Positions 7,053 through 16,700 are shown, numbered from the stretch's first letter. The stretch: DNA of 27,445 bases from JBCCZC01 sp039188505 (GCA_039188505.1 JBCCZC010000016.1:1-27445); one strand, 5' to 3'. Notes: generated by a model not told the origin, from the letters alone. Program-made: numbers and translations.

Positions 7053-8162
7053 TCAGTCCGCCGTTTCTGTCGGAGAGGTGAGCGCCTCGCTATCGGATTC
7101 CACCCAGGACATGAAGATCTGATAGCCGGCGGCGAGGAATGCGGCGCCGATGAACATGCCGAGGATGCCCCCGGACATCATGCCGCCCACGGCACCCAGC
7201 AGCACCACGGGCATCGGAACGGATAGCCCCCGGCCGAGGATCAGCGGTTTCAGCACGTTATCCACGAGGCTGGCGGCGATCATCAGCACCGTGAAGATCG
7301 AGTTGTGCACGACCGCCGTGTTGTCGCCGGACCAGAGCAGCCCGGCAGCGACCAGCGCGACGATCGTGACCGGGATCTGCATGATGGCAAAGAGCAGCGC
7401 CAGGAGCGTGAGCAAGGCGCTCGCGGGTACGCCCGCCAATGCGACGGTGGCGCCGAACACGAGGGCCGTGAGAAACGCGATGCCGATGATCCCGACGGCG
7501 ACCTGCCGGATCGTCTTGGTGGTCAGCTCATGCAGTTCGGGGCCGCGATCGTCACCACTGAAGCTGACGAAGATCCGCCGCGTCGAGACCTCCGCGGGTC
7601 CCGCCCAGGCCAGCATGATGCCCGCGATGATGAAGGCCCCGATCAGCAGGAAGACGCTGCCCGCCGCGCCCCGTGCGGAACTGACGAGCCACGTCGAAAG
7701 GCTCTCGAGCTGGGGTTGCCGGGTCTCCACGAACCTGGGCAGATCCTCGGCCGCGTCTCCCCAGGCATCGTGGAGCCGCTCGCCGACCAGCGGCCACTCG
7801 GCGACCTTGTCCGAAGGCGCCGGAATCGTGAGCTCACCGGCCTGGTAGGCCTCGTACGCCTCCAGCGTTTTCGACGCCAGCGAGTTGCCGACCATTGCGG
7901 TCGGTATCCCCAGTAGCAGGACGCCCGCGAGCGCGATGACCGTGGCTGATCGAGCCGGTGATCCACCGAGCCTCGCCTGCAGGAACTGATGAACGGGGAA
8001 CAGGGCGATTGCGAGGACGATCGCCCACAGCATCACTGGCAGGAAGGGAAGAAACGCCGTGACGCAGATCACCAACGTGAACGCGATCGCCGCGAATCGG
8101 ATCAGGGCCTCCGAGAACGCCGCCGTCATCAGTTGTTTCTGTTCTTGCATTTCGGGGTCCAC
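7053..8162 (-). CDS. AI-2E family (PerM/YdiK-type) membrane permease
   Basis: A multi-pass inner-membrane protein of about 369 residues. Two hydrophobic segments lie near the N-terminus (FAAIAFTLVICVTAF; LPVMLWAIVLAIALF), one follows about residue 65 (VIALAGVLLLGIP), and after a long soluble loop comes a cluster of five to six segments. The closing blocks DNVLKPLILGRGLSVP and GGMMSGGILGMFIG are characteristic of this family. Members include the AI-2 exporter TqsA and Na+/H+ antiporters, so substrate cannot be read from sequence. I prefer the GTG at 8162 because GGAG lies six bases upstream; the ATG at 8150 has no good ribosome site. It follows the truncated haemoglobin by 35 bases on the same strand and probably ends that operon. 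Confidence 0.87.
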   Translation of the reverse strand: MDPEMQEQKQLMTAAFSEALIRFAAIAFTLVICVTAFLPFLPVMLWAIVLAIALFPVHQFLQARLGGSPARSATVIALAGVLLLGIPTAMVGNSLASKTLEAYEAYQAGELTIPAPSDKVAEWPLVGERLHDAWGDAAEDLPRFVETRQPQLESLSTWLVSSARGAAGSVFLLIGAFIIAGIMLAWAGPAEVSTRRIFVSFSGDDRGPELHELTTKTIRQVAVGIIGIAFLTALVFGATVALAGVPASALLTLLALLFAIMQIPVTIVALVAAGLLWSGDNTAVVHNSIFTVLMIAASLVDNVLKPLILGRGLSVPMPVVLLGAVGGMMSGGILGMFIGAAFLAAGYQIFMSWVESDSEALTSPTETAD

Positions 8163-8197
8163 GTTGTTCTCCAGATCAGTGGTTGCTTTGATCGGGG

Positions 8198-8665
8198 TCA
8201 ATTCAGCCCGGGCAGCTCCGGCGCGGCGGTATCGTCGCCCGGAGGCTGCTGGATGATGTCCGGCCGCATCGGCGCGAAGGTGGCGAGCACCCGATTCTGC
8301 GTCCCGTAGTCGATGCCGGCGTCCTCCATCGCGACGATGAAGATGTCGAGGAAGGCCTCGAACTCGGCAGCGCTGATCTCCTGGCCGGCGTGGGCCTCGG
8401 GCATGGTCAGCCCCGTGTAGCTGCAGCCGCCGCCGGTCTCGAAGCAGATCTGCTCGACCAGCCGCTCGCGGAAATGCGGACGGTTGTCGGGATCGAAGAG
8501 GAAGCCGATCCGCGCATCGACGTAGAGCCGGTCGAGGATGTGGTCGACGAGACGCTCGACACCGGGCTGGCCACCCAGATCCCGATACACACGATCGTCG
8601 GTCCGCTCTGGCTCGGTGGCGCAGGCGCCGAGCGTCAGAACCAGCCAGAGGCTGAGCCACCGCAT
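8198..8665 (-). CDS. Group 1 truncated haemoglobin, predicted lipoprotein
   Basis: A 155-residue protein with a lipoprotein signal, WLVLTLGAC, with the lipid-bearing Cys at 15. A group 1 truncated globin fold follows: YRDLGGQPGVERLVDHI at the start, HFRERLVEQICFETGGG in the middle, then MPEAHAGQEI, where His92 is the proximal haem ligand. The distal position usually held by Tyr B10 appears to be Ile or Leu, which would change oxygen or NO chemistry. Globins of this group bind O2, NO or CO. A membrane-anchored, probably periplasmic one suggests NO detoxification or electron transfer rather than storage. Its ATG overlaps the DUF3034 stop by one base (TGATG), so translation is coupled. The start is fixed by this overlap and the lipobox. 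Confidence 0.88.
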   Translation of the reverse strand: MRWLSLWLVLTLGACATEPERTDDRVYRDLGGQPGVERLVDHILDRLYVDARIGFLFDPDNRPHFRERLVEQICFETGGGCSYTGLTMPEAHAGQEISAAEFEAFLDIFIVAMEDAGIDYGTQNRVLATFAPMRPDIIQQPPGDDTAAPELPGLN

Positions 8666-9525
8666 CAGAAGGCGCCTTCGACCGATAGGTAGAAACCGCT
8701 CTGGCCATCGAGGCCGCCGACGCTGCCGAGGTCGACCCAGGCGCCAACGACCGAGACATGCCGGTTCGGAACCCAGGCAACGAACAGGTCCCACCAGTCG
8801 TCCTCGCCAAAGGCCAAGTTGTCGGGTTTCTGCCGGTACTCCGCGCCGACCATCCAGGCCCGGGACAGGAAGACGCCGGCGGCGCCCTCGAAGCGAGCGT
8901 CGCGGTCGTCATTACGCGGTCCACCAAAGCCCAGCAGGCCGAGCTCGTTGGCGCGGGTCCAGCGGACGGTAGCGTTGGCGAAGCCGTTGAACCCGCCGAC
9001 GCCGGCAAGCCAGAGCCGGGCGGCGCTTACGTAGAAATCGATATCGCTGTCGTCGCGGGCGCCGGCGAGAGCGGGCAACTCGAAGGACCGGTTGCGCTTG
9101 TACTGGGCGCCAGCGACGATCTGCGGCAGGCCGGGATAGAACAGGGTACCGCCGAGCCTGACCTTGGCGCTGAAGACATCCTGCTCGAGCTCCGCCCCCG
9201 GAAAGCCGAGAGCCGGGCCGAGCGTTTCCAGATCCAGCTCCTGGCGGGCGATCGACAGCTCGACACGGTTGAAGATGCCGGCCGCGACGCCATAGCTTCG
9301 CAGCCGATAATCGTCGACGTCGAGGACGGTCCCGAAGGCCGTGACGTCGATCTCGCCGCTAGACCCATAGCCCTGGATGACGGCCCAGGGCACGAGCCCG
9401 CCACCGGCGGCGCCCTCGATCTGGGTGGCGCCGCCCGTGCCCGGCTGCCGGTTGCCGGCCTGCGCGGCCGAGGCGCCCAGGAGCACGACGACGGTCAGAC
9501 CGATCCAGTGCCGCACGCGTGTCAT
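8665..9525 (-). CDS. DUF3034 family outer-membrane-like protein
   Basis: A 286-residue exported protein with a signal peptide (MTRVRHWIGLTVVVLLGASAAQA) and beta-strand-rich repeats of aromatic and alternating residues, ending SGFYLSVEGAF. A terminal Phe is typical of outer-membrane beta-barrels. The segments GGATQIEGAAGGGLVPWAVI, DYRLRSYGVAAGIFNRVELS and GDSWG-like strands correspond to DUF3034, which has no known function. The frame stays open upstream to 9867, but the signal peptide fixes the start at 9525. Its stop overlaps the start of the lipoprotein globin, a pairing I believe recurs in proteobacteria, suggesting a shared envelope task. A direct repeat and a -10-like box lie 38-55 bases upstream. 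Confidence 0.82.
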   Translation of the reverse strand: MTRVRHWIGLTVVVLLGASAAQAGNRQPGTGGATQIEGAAGGGLVPWAVIQGYGSSGEIDVTAFGTVLDVDDYRLRSYGVAAGIFNRVELSIARQELDLETLGPALGFPGAELEQDVFSAKVRLGGTLFYPGLPQIVAGAQYKRNRSFELPALAGARDDSDIDFYVSAARLWLAGVGGFNGFANATVRWTRANELGLLGFGGPRNDDRDARFEGAAGVFLSRAWMVGAEYRQKPDNLAFGEDDWWDLFVAWVPNRHVSVVGAWVDLGSVGGLDGQSGFYLSVEGAF

Positions 9526-9947
9526 CGCGTTGCCGTGGTCCTGCGTTCCATGCCAGGCACCGATGCTACACCATGCCTGGGCGCGGGCGCCCGCAGCGGT
9601 CCCAGCCGTGTCAGACAGGGCCTCAGGCCGCCATGGCGTCTTCTTCCCGATCGCCGCGCGTATCGCGAGCTTCTCCGAGGGCCAGACCCAGGCACCGTCG
9701 CGCCCGGGGGCGATGTCTGTGTCCGGGTCGAAAAGCGCGGACGCACAGCGGATCCGAGCGGCACGCGTGGTCCCGTTCCCCATGGCGGCATCGTCGTCTT
9801 CCGGCGCCGAAGTCGAGAGTGACCGCGGGTCACGGGATCCGGAGGCGTTCCCGGAAGTTCCGGTCATGGCCCCTCCGGGCTGCCAGCCCGTGGGACTGAA
9901 CTAGGCGCAGATGGCCCTGAGGGCGCGGACGGATGCTGCTTCGGGGC
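9526..9947. other. 422-base stretch without a convincing gene
   Basis: The spacer between the VOC stop and the DUF3034 start. The minus-strand open frame continuing upstream of DUF3034 has no family resemblance and no ribosome site. The stretch holds the repeat pair at 9548-9580 and a short hairpin at 9876-9890 (CGGGCT, GCC loop, AGCCCG). That hairpin could end the operon upstream on the minus strand, though it lacks a T-run. Nothing else was recognised. Confidence 0.5.
9548..9580 (-). promoter_or_regulatory. Direct repeat flanking a -10-like box upstream of DUF3034
   Basis: CCATGCCAGG (9548-9557) and CCATGCCTGG (9571-9580) are 23 bases apart start to start, about two helical turns. On the minus strand TAGCAT (9568-9563) lies between them and could serve as a -10. 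This spacing suits a regulator binding one face of the helix. No clear -35 is visible. Confidence 0.3.
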
Positions 9948-10346
9948 TTACGCCCGCCGTTCGATCAGGTCCCACTTGTTCCCGTAGAGGTCGCGGAAGA
10001 CGATGACCGTACCATAGGCTTCCTCCCGCGGTGCGTCCTCCTCGAACTCGACGCCCGCATCGAGGTAGCGGGCGTAGTCTGCGTGGAAATCGTCAGTCTC
10101 GAGGAACAGGAACACGCGCCCGCCGGTCTGGTTGCCGATCGCGGCCTCCTGATCTTCGCTCGTGGCGCGGGCGAGGAGCAGGCGGCAGCCTCCGGAGTCG
10201 CCCGGGGGTTCGACCACCACCCATCGCTTGCCTCCGCCGAGCGGTGTGTCCTCCACCAGATCGAAGCCCAGGGCCTCGGTGTACCACTCGATCGCCTCGT
10301 CATAGTCGGCCACGACGAGAGCCAGGGCAGTCAGTCTCTGTTTCAT
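9948..10346 (-). CDS. VOC (glyoxalase/bleomycin-resistance fold) protein
   Basis: A 132-residue single-domain vicinal-oxygen-chelate protein with two beta-alpha-beta-beta-beta modules: LTALALVVADYDEAIEWYTEALGF and later FLETDDFHADYARYLDAG. It ends VFRDLYGNKWDLIE, where the final Glu is the usual metal ligand. The start region has Gln or Leu rather than the His of a canonical glyoxalase I, so metal use is uncertain. Its ATG overlaps the transglutaminase stop by four bases (ATGA), which makes it the last gene of the ATP-grasp/alpha-E/transglutaminase operon. Members include lyases, dioxygenases and resistance proteins. The coupling hints that it acts on, or protects against, a product of that operon; this is an inference. 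Confidence 0.87.
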   Translation of the reverse strand: MKQRLTALALVVADYDEAIEWYTEALGFDLVEDTPLGGGKRWVVVEPPGDSGGCRLLLARATSEDQEAAIGNQTGGRVFLFLETDDFHADYARYLDAGVEFEEDAPREEAYGTVIVFRDLYGNKWDLIERRA

Positions 10347-11254
10347 GAGCGTCGCCTTGTTTCGATGGGGGCGCCAGAGGTCCGTGCGACCGTCACCGCG
10401 ACGTCCAGCTGGTGCGAGTCTCCGCCGCCGAAGATGACGCCGGAGACGGGGGTGACGTCCGAGTAATCGCGCCCCTCGGCCGTTACGATGTGCTGCAGCC
10501 CGGCCGGCTTGTTGTTGGTCGGATCGAATTCCGTCCAGCCCTCGCCCGGTGAGTAGACGGAGAACCACGCGTGGGTCGCATCGGCGCCGATGAGCTTCTC
10601 CTTGCCGGGCGGAGGCAGCGTCTCGAGGTAGCCGGACACGTAGCGGGCGGCGTAGCCCAGGGCGCGCAGGCAGGCGATCGCGAGGTGGGCGAAGTCCTGG
10701 CAAACGCCACGCCGATGCTCGAGCACCGCGCGGACCGGCGTGGCCACGGTCGTGAAGCCCGGGTCGTACCTGAACTCCTCGAAGATCTTCTCGCTGAAGT
10801 CGCGGCACGCAGCGAGAAACGGGCGGTCGGGCGCGAAGCAGGGTGCGGCATAGGCACCGAATTCGTCTCGCGGCCGGATCATCGGCGAGGGCAGGAGGAA
10901 CTCCCGCGCGGCCAGGGTCGCGGCATCGCGGTCGCTCCGCAGCCGGCTCAGCACCTCCGCGCAGGTCAGGCCGATATCGAGCGACGCCGACAGGTTCGGT
11001 TCGCGCATGACGACATTGCTCTCCGCCGTGATGCTCAGCTCGCGGTGGCGCTGGTGGATCGCAAACTGGGTCACCCGGTTGGCGAAGTAGTCCTGGTACT
11101 CGTCGATCGAGGGCGGCGTCGGGGAGACGTGGACGCGAGCGTCGAGACACTGCTGCCGGTCCGTGTGACGTGGCAGCAGGTAAGCGCGGTTGAAGCAGCG
11201 GGCGACGTCGTCGGCATAGCGATAGACGGTCTCGTGGGTGATGCGGTAGTTCAT
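10343..11254 (-). CDS. Transglutaminase-like (papain-fold) protein, short form
   Basis: A 303-residue cytosolic protein. The N-terminal beta domain begins MNYRITHETVYRYADDV, as in the bacterial transglutaminase-like N-terminal domain. The core has the catalytic triad: Cys185 in RRGVCQDFAH, His228 in ATHAWFSVY and Asp244 in FDPTNN. The surrounding SGYLETLPPPGKE and GRDYSDVTPVSGVIFGGG match the proteobacterial family found with alpha-E and ATP-grasp genes. Such folds cleave or exchange amide bonds, so in this operon it may trim or transfer a peptide made by the ligases. Its start overlaps the fusion gene by four bases and its stop overlaps the VOC gene by four, so it is translationally coupled on both sides. 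Fold and triad are clear; substrate is unknown. Confidence 0.93.
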   Translation of the reverse strand: MNYRITHETVYRYADDVARCFNRAYLLPRHTDRQQCLDARVHVSPTPPSIDEYQDYFANRVTQFAIHQRHRELSITAESNVVMREPNLSASLDIGLTCAEVLSRLRSDRDAATLAAREFLLPSPMIRPRDEFGAYAAPCFAPDRPFLAACRDFSEKIFEEFRYDPGFTTVATPVRAVLEHRRGVCQDFAHLAIACLRALGYAARYVSGYLETLPPPGKEKLIGADATHAWFSVYSPGEGWTEFDPTNNKPAGLQHIVTAEGRDYSDVTPVSGVIFGGGDSHQLDVAVTVARTSGAPIETRRRS

Positions 11255-13743
11255 TCGCCCTCCCAGACCGTCGGCACGAGCAGCTGGGGGCCCTCGCGGT
11301 GCTCAAAGTAGCGTTCGCTCACGACCGTGCCGATCGTGAGGATGCGATCGCGCAGGCGCTCGAGCAGCTGCGCGAGCTCGACCCGCGTACCGTCGGCGTC
11401 GGTTTCTCCCAGCGTCACGAGGGGCGAGATCCGCAGCGTGGTGATGGCGTCGAGCGCCGCCCGCTGCTCCGGCTGGAGCTCGCGCGTATCGACGCCGACG
11501 CGCGGCAGTTCGTCGAGGTGCCCCTGCAGCGCTTCGAGCTGGAACAGGAGCGAGCGCGGGTTGCTGCGATCGATCAGGAGCAGTTCGAAGCCCTGTGGCA
11601 GCTCGACGCGCCCACGGTAGCGCCGACGGTAGGTGATCAACATCTCGAGGGTCAGGAACAGGGCCTGGAGCGCCTCCTCCTCGTGGCCGTCTGGCAGCGG
11701 CCGGATCAGCAGGCTGCGACACAGGGCGAGGAGCTGGAGCGACCGCTCGAGCCGGCGGCCAAGCTCCATGAAGCGCCAGCCGACGCCGCGGATCATGCTC
11801 TCCTGCGTCAGGCCGGCCAGCGCAAGGAGGGCCGTCACGAGGGGATCGAGGGCCTCCTCCGGCGCCGAGGCCAGCCCGCCCGTCAGCGCCGCCCCGAGTG
11901 CCTCGTTGGCATCCTCGATATCGTTGAGGACACGCAGCATGTCGGAGGAGAGCAGCTCCTTGGTGTCGTCCGCCGCAGCCAGTAGGGCCGCCAGGTTGGC
12001 ACGGACGGAACCGGAACGCCTGGCGTCGAGCACGACGGCGAGCAGTTCCTCGTCGGGATCTTCGAGGAGCGCCCCGTCCCCCTCGAAGCCCGGGCGGGTG
12101 CCCGTGACGCGCGTCACCGCAAGCAGCAGCGCGTCGCGGACATCGCGCGGCATCGGATCGGGACCGTTGAGGGTCAGGAACAGGGTCCGCAGGAGGCGCA
12201 GCGCCGACTCCGCCCGTTCGGCATAGCGCCCCATCCAGAACAGGTTCTCGACGACGCGGCTGGGGAGCGGCGTGCGATCGACGAGCTTGAAGCGCCCCTG
12301 GCGGTCGAGGAACGGGCTTGCGGTAGGGACCAGGGGCTTCGCGGAAACCACCCAGGTGTCGCGGTTGGACCAGCGCTCCGGGTCGAGCGGTCGCTCCGAG
12401 CCCGGCACCCGCCGCGAAAGCCCGCCGGGCAGCACGGCGAAGGACGAACCGGTCGCGACGCAGAAGGTGCGCGTGATCGCCTGAGCGCCGGCTCCCGGGT
12501 CGTCCGCGAGCTGCCGACAGCCCGCGCGATCGGGCAACCGCTGGGCCGCGAAGGCCTCGGGGCGGTGCGTGATCCGGGCGCGCAGCGCGTCACGCTCGTC
12601 CGCCGTCATCGTTGCCGGATAGAGCACCGGCGCCTCGTCGCGTCGGTGGTCGATCGGCAGCACGACCAGCTGTTCGAGCTGGCCGGTCACCAGAGCGAGA
12701 TCGTCCGCCTCCCCACACCAGTAGGTCGGGATGGACTCCAGCGCGGGTTCTCGGCCCAGGAAGTGGCGTCCGATCGCCGGGAGATAGCGCTGCAGCGCCG
12801 GATTCTCAAGCGCGCCCGCGCCGATGGGATTGGCGAGCAGGACGCGCCCCTGACGGGCGGCGTGCAGCAGACCGGGGACACCGAGGAACGAGTCGGACTG
12901 GAGTTCCAGCGGATCGCAGGCCCAGTCTCGAACCTGGCGCAGGATCACGTCGATCCGGGACAGACCGTCGAGGGCCTTCATCCAGACGTCGCCGTCGCGC
13001 ACGACGATGTCGCCGCTCTGCACGAGGGGCAACCCCAGGTAGTTGGCCAGGAAAGCGTGCTCGAAATAGGTCGCGTCCGTCGGTCCGGGGCTCAGGAGCA
13101 CGACGTGCGGTTCGTCCAGCTCCGGCGCGAGGTTCTGCAGCGTCTGCCGGAGGCTCGCGAAGAACGGCGAAAGCCGCAGCACGTTGGCCCGGCGGAAGAT
13201 CTTCGGGACGACCCGCGAGAGCACGGTCCGGTTCTCGAGCGCATAGCCGATACCCCGGGGCACCTGGGTCTGATCGGCTGCCGCGACGTAGACGCCGTCG
13301 CTGCGTTCGAGCAGATCCACGGCCTGGAGGAACAGCTGCTGGGTCCCGGGATGACGTACGCCGTCACAGGGGCGCAGGAAGCCCGGGTGGATGAGCAGAG
13401 CTTCGGGCGGCAGGACGCCGTCGCGCAGCAGGGTGCGCTCGCCGTACAGATCCGCGAGGATCAGATTGAAGAGCTCCGCGCGCTCGACCAGGCCGGCCTC
13501 GATCGGCGCCCAGCGTTCCGCGTCGATCACGGCGGGCAGGAGGTCCAGATCCCAGGCGCGGGACGAGCGCTCGGCGATGGCCCCGGCATGGTGTGTCGTG
13601 CCGTCGTCGCGGAGGATGCGTCGGAGCTTCTCCTCGCGCTGCTCGCGCGCGGCGGGTGTGAGTGCCATGAACTCGTCATGCACGCGCTCGCTCGAGGGCG
13701 AGCGCGCCGCGCTGGCGGCGACGTTGTCGGTCCCGAGGGTCAT
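11251..13743 (-). CDS. Fused circularly permuted ATP-grasp + alpha-E protein
   Basis: An 830-residue fusion. Residues ~55-465 are the circularly permuted type 2 ATP-grasp: DLLPAVIDAERW, DLYGERTLLRDGVLP, GIGYALENRTV (164-174), YFEHAFLANYLG, DSFLGVPGLL, LANPIGAG and SNRDTWVVS. Residues ~495-815 are the helical alpha-E domain, beginning SRVVENLFWMGRYAERAES. Compared with the stand-alone copy (18072-19529), the core Lys-Pro and glycine loop (VVKPANESGGYGM) is replaced by VVLPIDHRRDEAP (360-372). LEDNLRVPSG has become AADQTQVPRG and RRIDDLFLDP has become RQVRDWACDP. Some divergence is normal for the fused subfamily, but loss of the Lys suggests weak or no ATP turnover. A regulatory or scaffolding subunit is inferred. 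It has four-base overlaps with both neighbours. Confidence 0.9.
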   Translation of the reverse strand: MTLGTDNVAASAARSPSSERVHDEFMALTPAAREQREEKLRRILRDDGTTHHAGAIAERSSRAWDLDLLPAVIDAERWAPIEAGLVERAELFNLILADLYGERTLLRDGVLPPEALLIHPGFLRPCDGVRHPGTQQLFLQAVDLLERSDGVYVAAADQTQVPRGIGYALENRTVLSRVVPKIFRRANVLRLSPFFASLRQTLQNLAPELDEPHVVLLSPGPTDATYFEHAFLANYLGLPLVQSGDIVVRDGDVWMKALDGLSRIDVILRQVRDWACDPLELQSDSFLGVPGLLHAARQGRVLLANPIGAGALENPALQRYLPAIGRHFLGREPALESIPTYWCGEADDLALVTGQLEQLVVLPIDHRRDEAPVLYPATMTADERDALRARITHRPEAFAAQRLPDRAGCRQLADDPGAGAQAITRTFCVATGSSFAVLPGGLSRRVPGSERPLDPERWSNRDTWVVSAKPLVPTASPFLDRQGRFKLVDRTPLPSRVVENLFWMGRYAERAESALRLLRTLFLTLNGPDPMPRDVRDALLLAVTRVTGTRPGFEGDGALLEDPDEELLAVVLDARRSGSVRANLAALLAAADDTKELLSSDMLRVLNDIEDANEALGAALTGGLASAPEEALDPLVTALLALAGLTQESMIRGVGWRFMELGRRLERSLQLLALCRSLLIRPLPDGHEEEALQALFLTLEMLITYRRRYRGRVELPQGFELLLIDRSNPRSLLFQLEALQGHLDELPRVGVDTRELQPEQRAALDAITTLRISPLVTLGETDADGTRVELAQLLERLRDRILTIGTVVSERYFEHREGPQLLVPTVWEGE

Positions 13744-16700
13744 GCGTGTGGGTTTCGGCGCAGGTCGAGGGTATGGGGATACTCGTCCGCGGCGTCTGCC
13801 GGGGGCACGGCCACGGGCCGGGCGCCGTGGGGCGTCATCGATCGGTGGGCGTCGATCAGTGGTGCTGGCGTATACGGGCCGGGCGTATGGCCAAGCGGTG
13901 TGAAGCGACTGATGCGCCGGGACTCGGCGGCGTTGGCGTTGACGGGAAAGTCGTCGTAACTGCGCCCGCCCGGATGGGCGACATGGTAGGTGCAGCCGCC
14001 GATCGAGCGGCCGTTCCAGGCGTCGATGAGGTCAAACACGAGCGGCGTGTGGACCCCGATGTTCGGGTGCAGCGCCGAGGGCGGCTGCCAGGCTCGATAG
14101 CGAACGCCGGCGACGGCCTGACCCTGACGTCCGGTCGCCATGAGCGGGACGCGGCGGCCGTTGCAGGCCAGCAGGTAGCGCTCACTGGCGATGCCGTCGA
14201 CGGTGACCTGGAGCCGCTCGACGGAGCTGTCGACGTAGCGCGCCGTGCCGAAGCTGCTGATCTCCTCACCGAGGACGTGCCAGGGCTCGATCGCCCACCG
14301 CAAGCCGATGCGGATATCGTCGAGCTGAACCTCACCGTAGTGCGGAAAGCGAAATTCATCGAAGGGTCGTAGCCATTCGAGGTCGAAGGAGAGGCCGTGG
14401 TCATTGAGGTCCCGGACCACCTCGCGCATGTCGGCCCACACGAAGTGCGGCAGCATGAAGCGGTCATGCAACCGCGTGCCCCAGCGCACCAGTTCGCCCT
14501 GGTAGGGCTGGCGCCAGAAGCGGGCGACCAAGCAACGGATCAGCAGTGCCTGGACGAGCGCCATGTGGGCGTGAGGCGGCATCTCGAAGCCTCGCAGCTC
14601 GAGCAGGCCCAGGCGACCCGAGGCGCTGCCCGGTGCGTAGAGCTTGTCGATGCAGAACTCGGCGCGGTGCGTGTTGCCGGTGATGTCGATGAGCAGGTTG
14701 CGGAACAGCCGATCGACGAGCCAGGGCTCGGGTACCGTGCCCTCGGGTACCTGCCGGAAGGCGACCTCGAGTTCGTAGAGCATCTCATCGCGGCCTTCAT
14801 CGACGCGCGGCGCCTGCGATGTCGGGCCGATGAAGGTGCCCGAGAACAGGTACGACAGCGACGGATGGTGCTGCCAGAACGTCACGAAGCTCCGCAGCAG
14901 ATCCGGGCGTCGCAGCATCGGACTGTCGGCCGGCGTTGGCCCGCCGATGGTGACGTGGTTGCCGCCGCCGGTGCCCGTATGCCGGCCGTCGAGCATGAAC
15001 TTCTCGGTCCCGAGTCTCGCGAGGCGAGCCTCTTCATAGAGCGTGGTGGTCGTGTCCGCGAGCTGCCGCCAGCTGCCGCTCGGATGAACGTTGACCTCGA
15101 TGACCCCGGGATCGGGGGTCACCAGCAGCTTCGTGATCCGTGCATCGCGCGGCGGCTCATAACCCTCGATGACGATCGGGAGCTCCAACGACGCCGCGAC
15201 ATGTTCGACCCAGGCCAGGAGCGCCACGTAGTGCTCGAGCGTGGTCAACGGGGGCATGAAGACGTGGATTCGCCCGTCCCGGGCCTCGATGCATAGGGCG
15301 GTGCGGATCACCTCCCATTGTTCCCGGACCGTGCGTTTCTCCGCCGGCTGGGGCTCAGGTCGGGGCTGTGGCTGCTGCGCCGGGACGGCGGGATAGGCAA
15401 CGCGAAGGTCCGCGTGTGCCGGTAGGGCATCGCGTTCCTCGAAGGGATCGCGTTCGACGGGGTCCTCGCGCTCCGTTTCCTCGACCCAGGGCAGGCTGTC
15501 GAGAGGCAGACGGAGGCCGAGCGGCGAGTCGCCCGGAATGAGCGTGATGCGGCCGCGACGTGTCTCCCATCGGCTGCTCGCCCAGCGGCCCGTTGCCCAG
15601 TTCCAGGCGAGCGGCAGCACGTAGCCCGTCGGCTGGTCGAGTCCGTGATCGAGCACGCGGGCGAGGCGACGGCGATCGAGATCGGAGGACGCCCGCGCGG
15701 CATCAAGGTCGAAATTCGTGGGCAGGGCCTGCTCGGCCTGCAGATAGTGGAGCGCGTCCTCGAAGCAGGGCTGGCAGAATTCCGCGTCGAAGGCGAGCTG
15801 CGCCGTCAGGGTCCGGGCGAAGCGTTTCGCTTCCTCGGGGCCGTGCCCGAGATCCTGATCGTAGTCGGCAAGGAGCGCCGCATCATGCCAGAGCGGCTCG
15901 CCGTCATTGCGCCAGAACAGCCCCAGGGCCCAACGCGGGATTTCCTCACCCGGATACCACTTGCCCTGGCCGTAGTGCATCAGGCCTGCGGGCGCGAAGC
16001 GGGTTCTCAGGCGCTCGAGCAGCACCTTGGCCAGCCGAAGCTTCTCGGTACCGAGCGCCTTGGTGTTCCACTGCGCCGACTCCATGTCGTCGATGGACAC
16101 GAAGGTCGGCTCGCCGCCCATGGTCAGGCGCACGTCGTCGGCTTCGAGCTGGGCGTCGACCTGGTCGCCAAGGGCCTCGATGGCCGCGTACTGCTCCTCG
16201 GTGTACGGCTTGGTGACTCGTGGGTCCTCGTGGATCCGGGTCACCTCGTTGCTGTGCTCGAACTCGACCTCGCATTCGTCGGTGTATCCGGTGATCGGTG
16301 CGGCGGAGATCGGATCCGGCGCGCAGGCCAGGGGAATGTGTCCTTCGCCCGCAAAGAGCCCGGAGGTCGGGTCGAGACCGACCCAGCCAGCGCCGGGCAG
16401 GTAGACCTCGCACCAGGCGTGCAGGTCGGTGAAGTCGACGGTCGTTCCCGATGGGCCATCGAGGGCTTCGACGTCCGGCGTGAGCTGTACCAGGTAGCCG
16501 GATGCAAAGCGCGTTGCGAGGCCGCAGTGACGCAGCAGCTGGGCCAGCAGCCAGGCCGAGTCCCGGCACGAGCCGATACCCCGCCGCAGCGTGGTCTCCG
16601 GCGATTGAACGCCGGGTTCCATCCGGACCGTGTATTCGATGGCCTGTTCGACCTGCTGATTCACCGCGACCAGGAAATCGATGGTGCGCTGCTCGTCACG

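Noticed and set aside
9526..9867. N-terminal extension of the DUF3034 frame
   Set aside because: No homology, no ribosome site, and it would bury the signal peptide that begins at 9525.
12565..13959. Plus-strand open frame of 464 codons
   Set aside because: Antisense to the ATP-grasp/alpha-E fusion; an artefact of GC-rich codon use.
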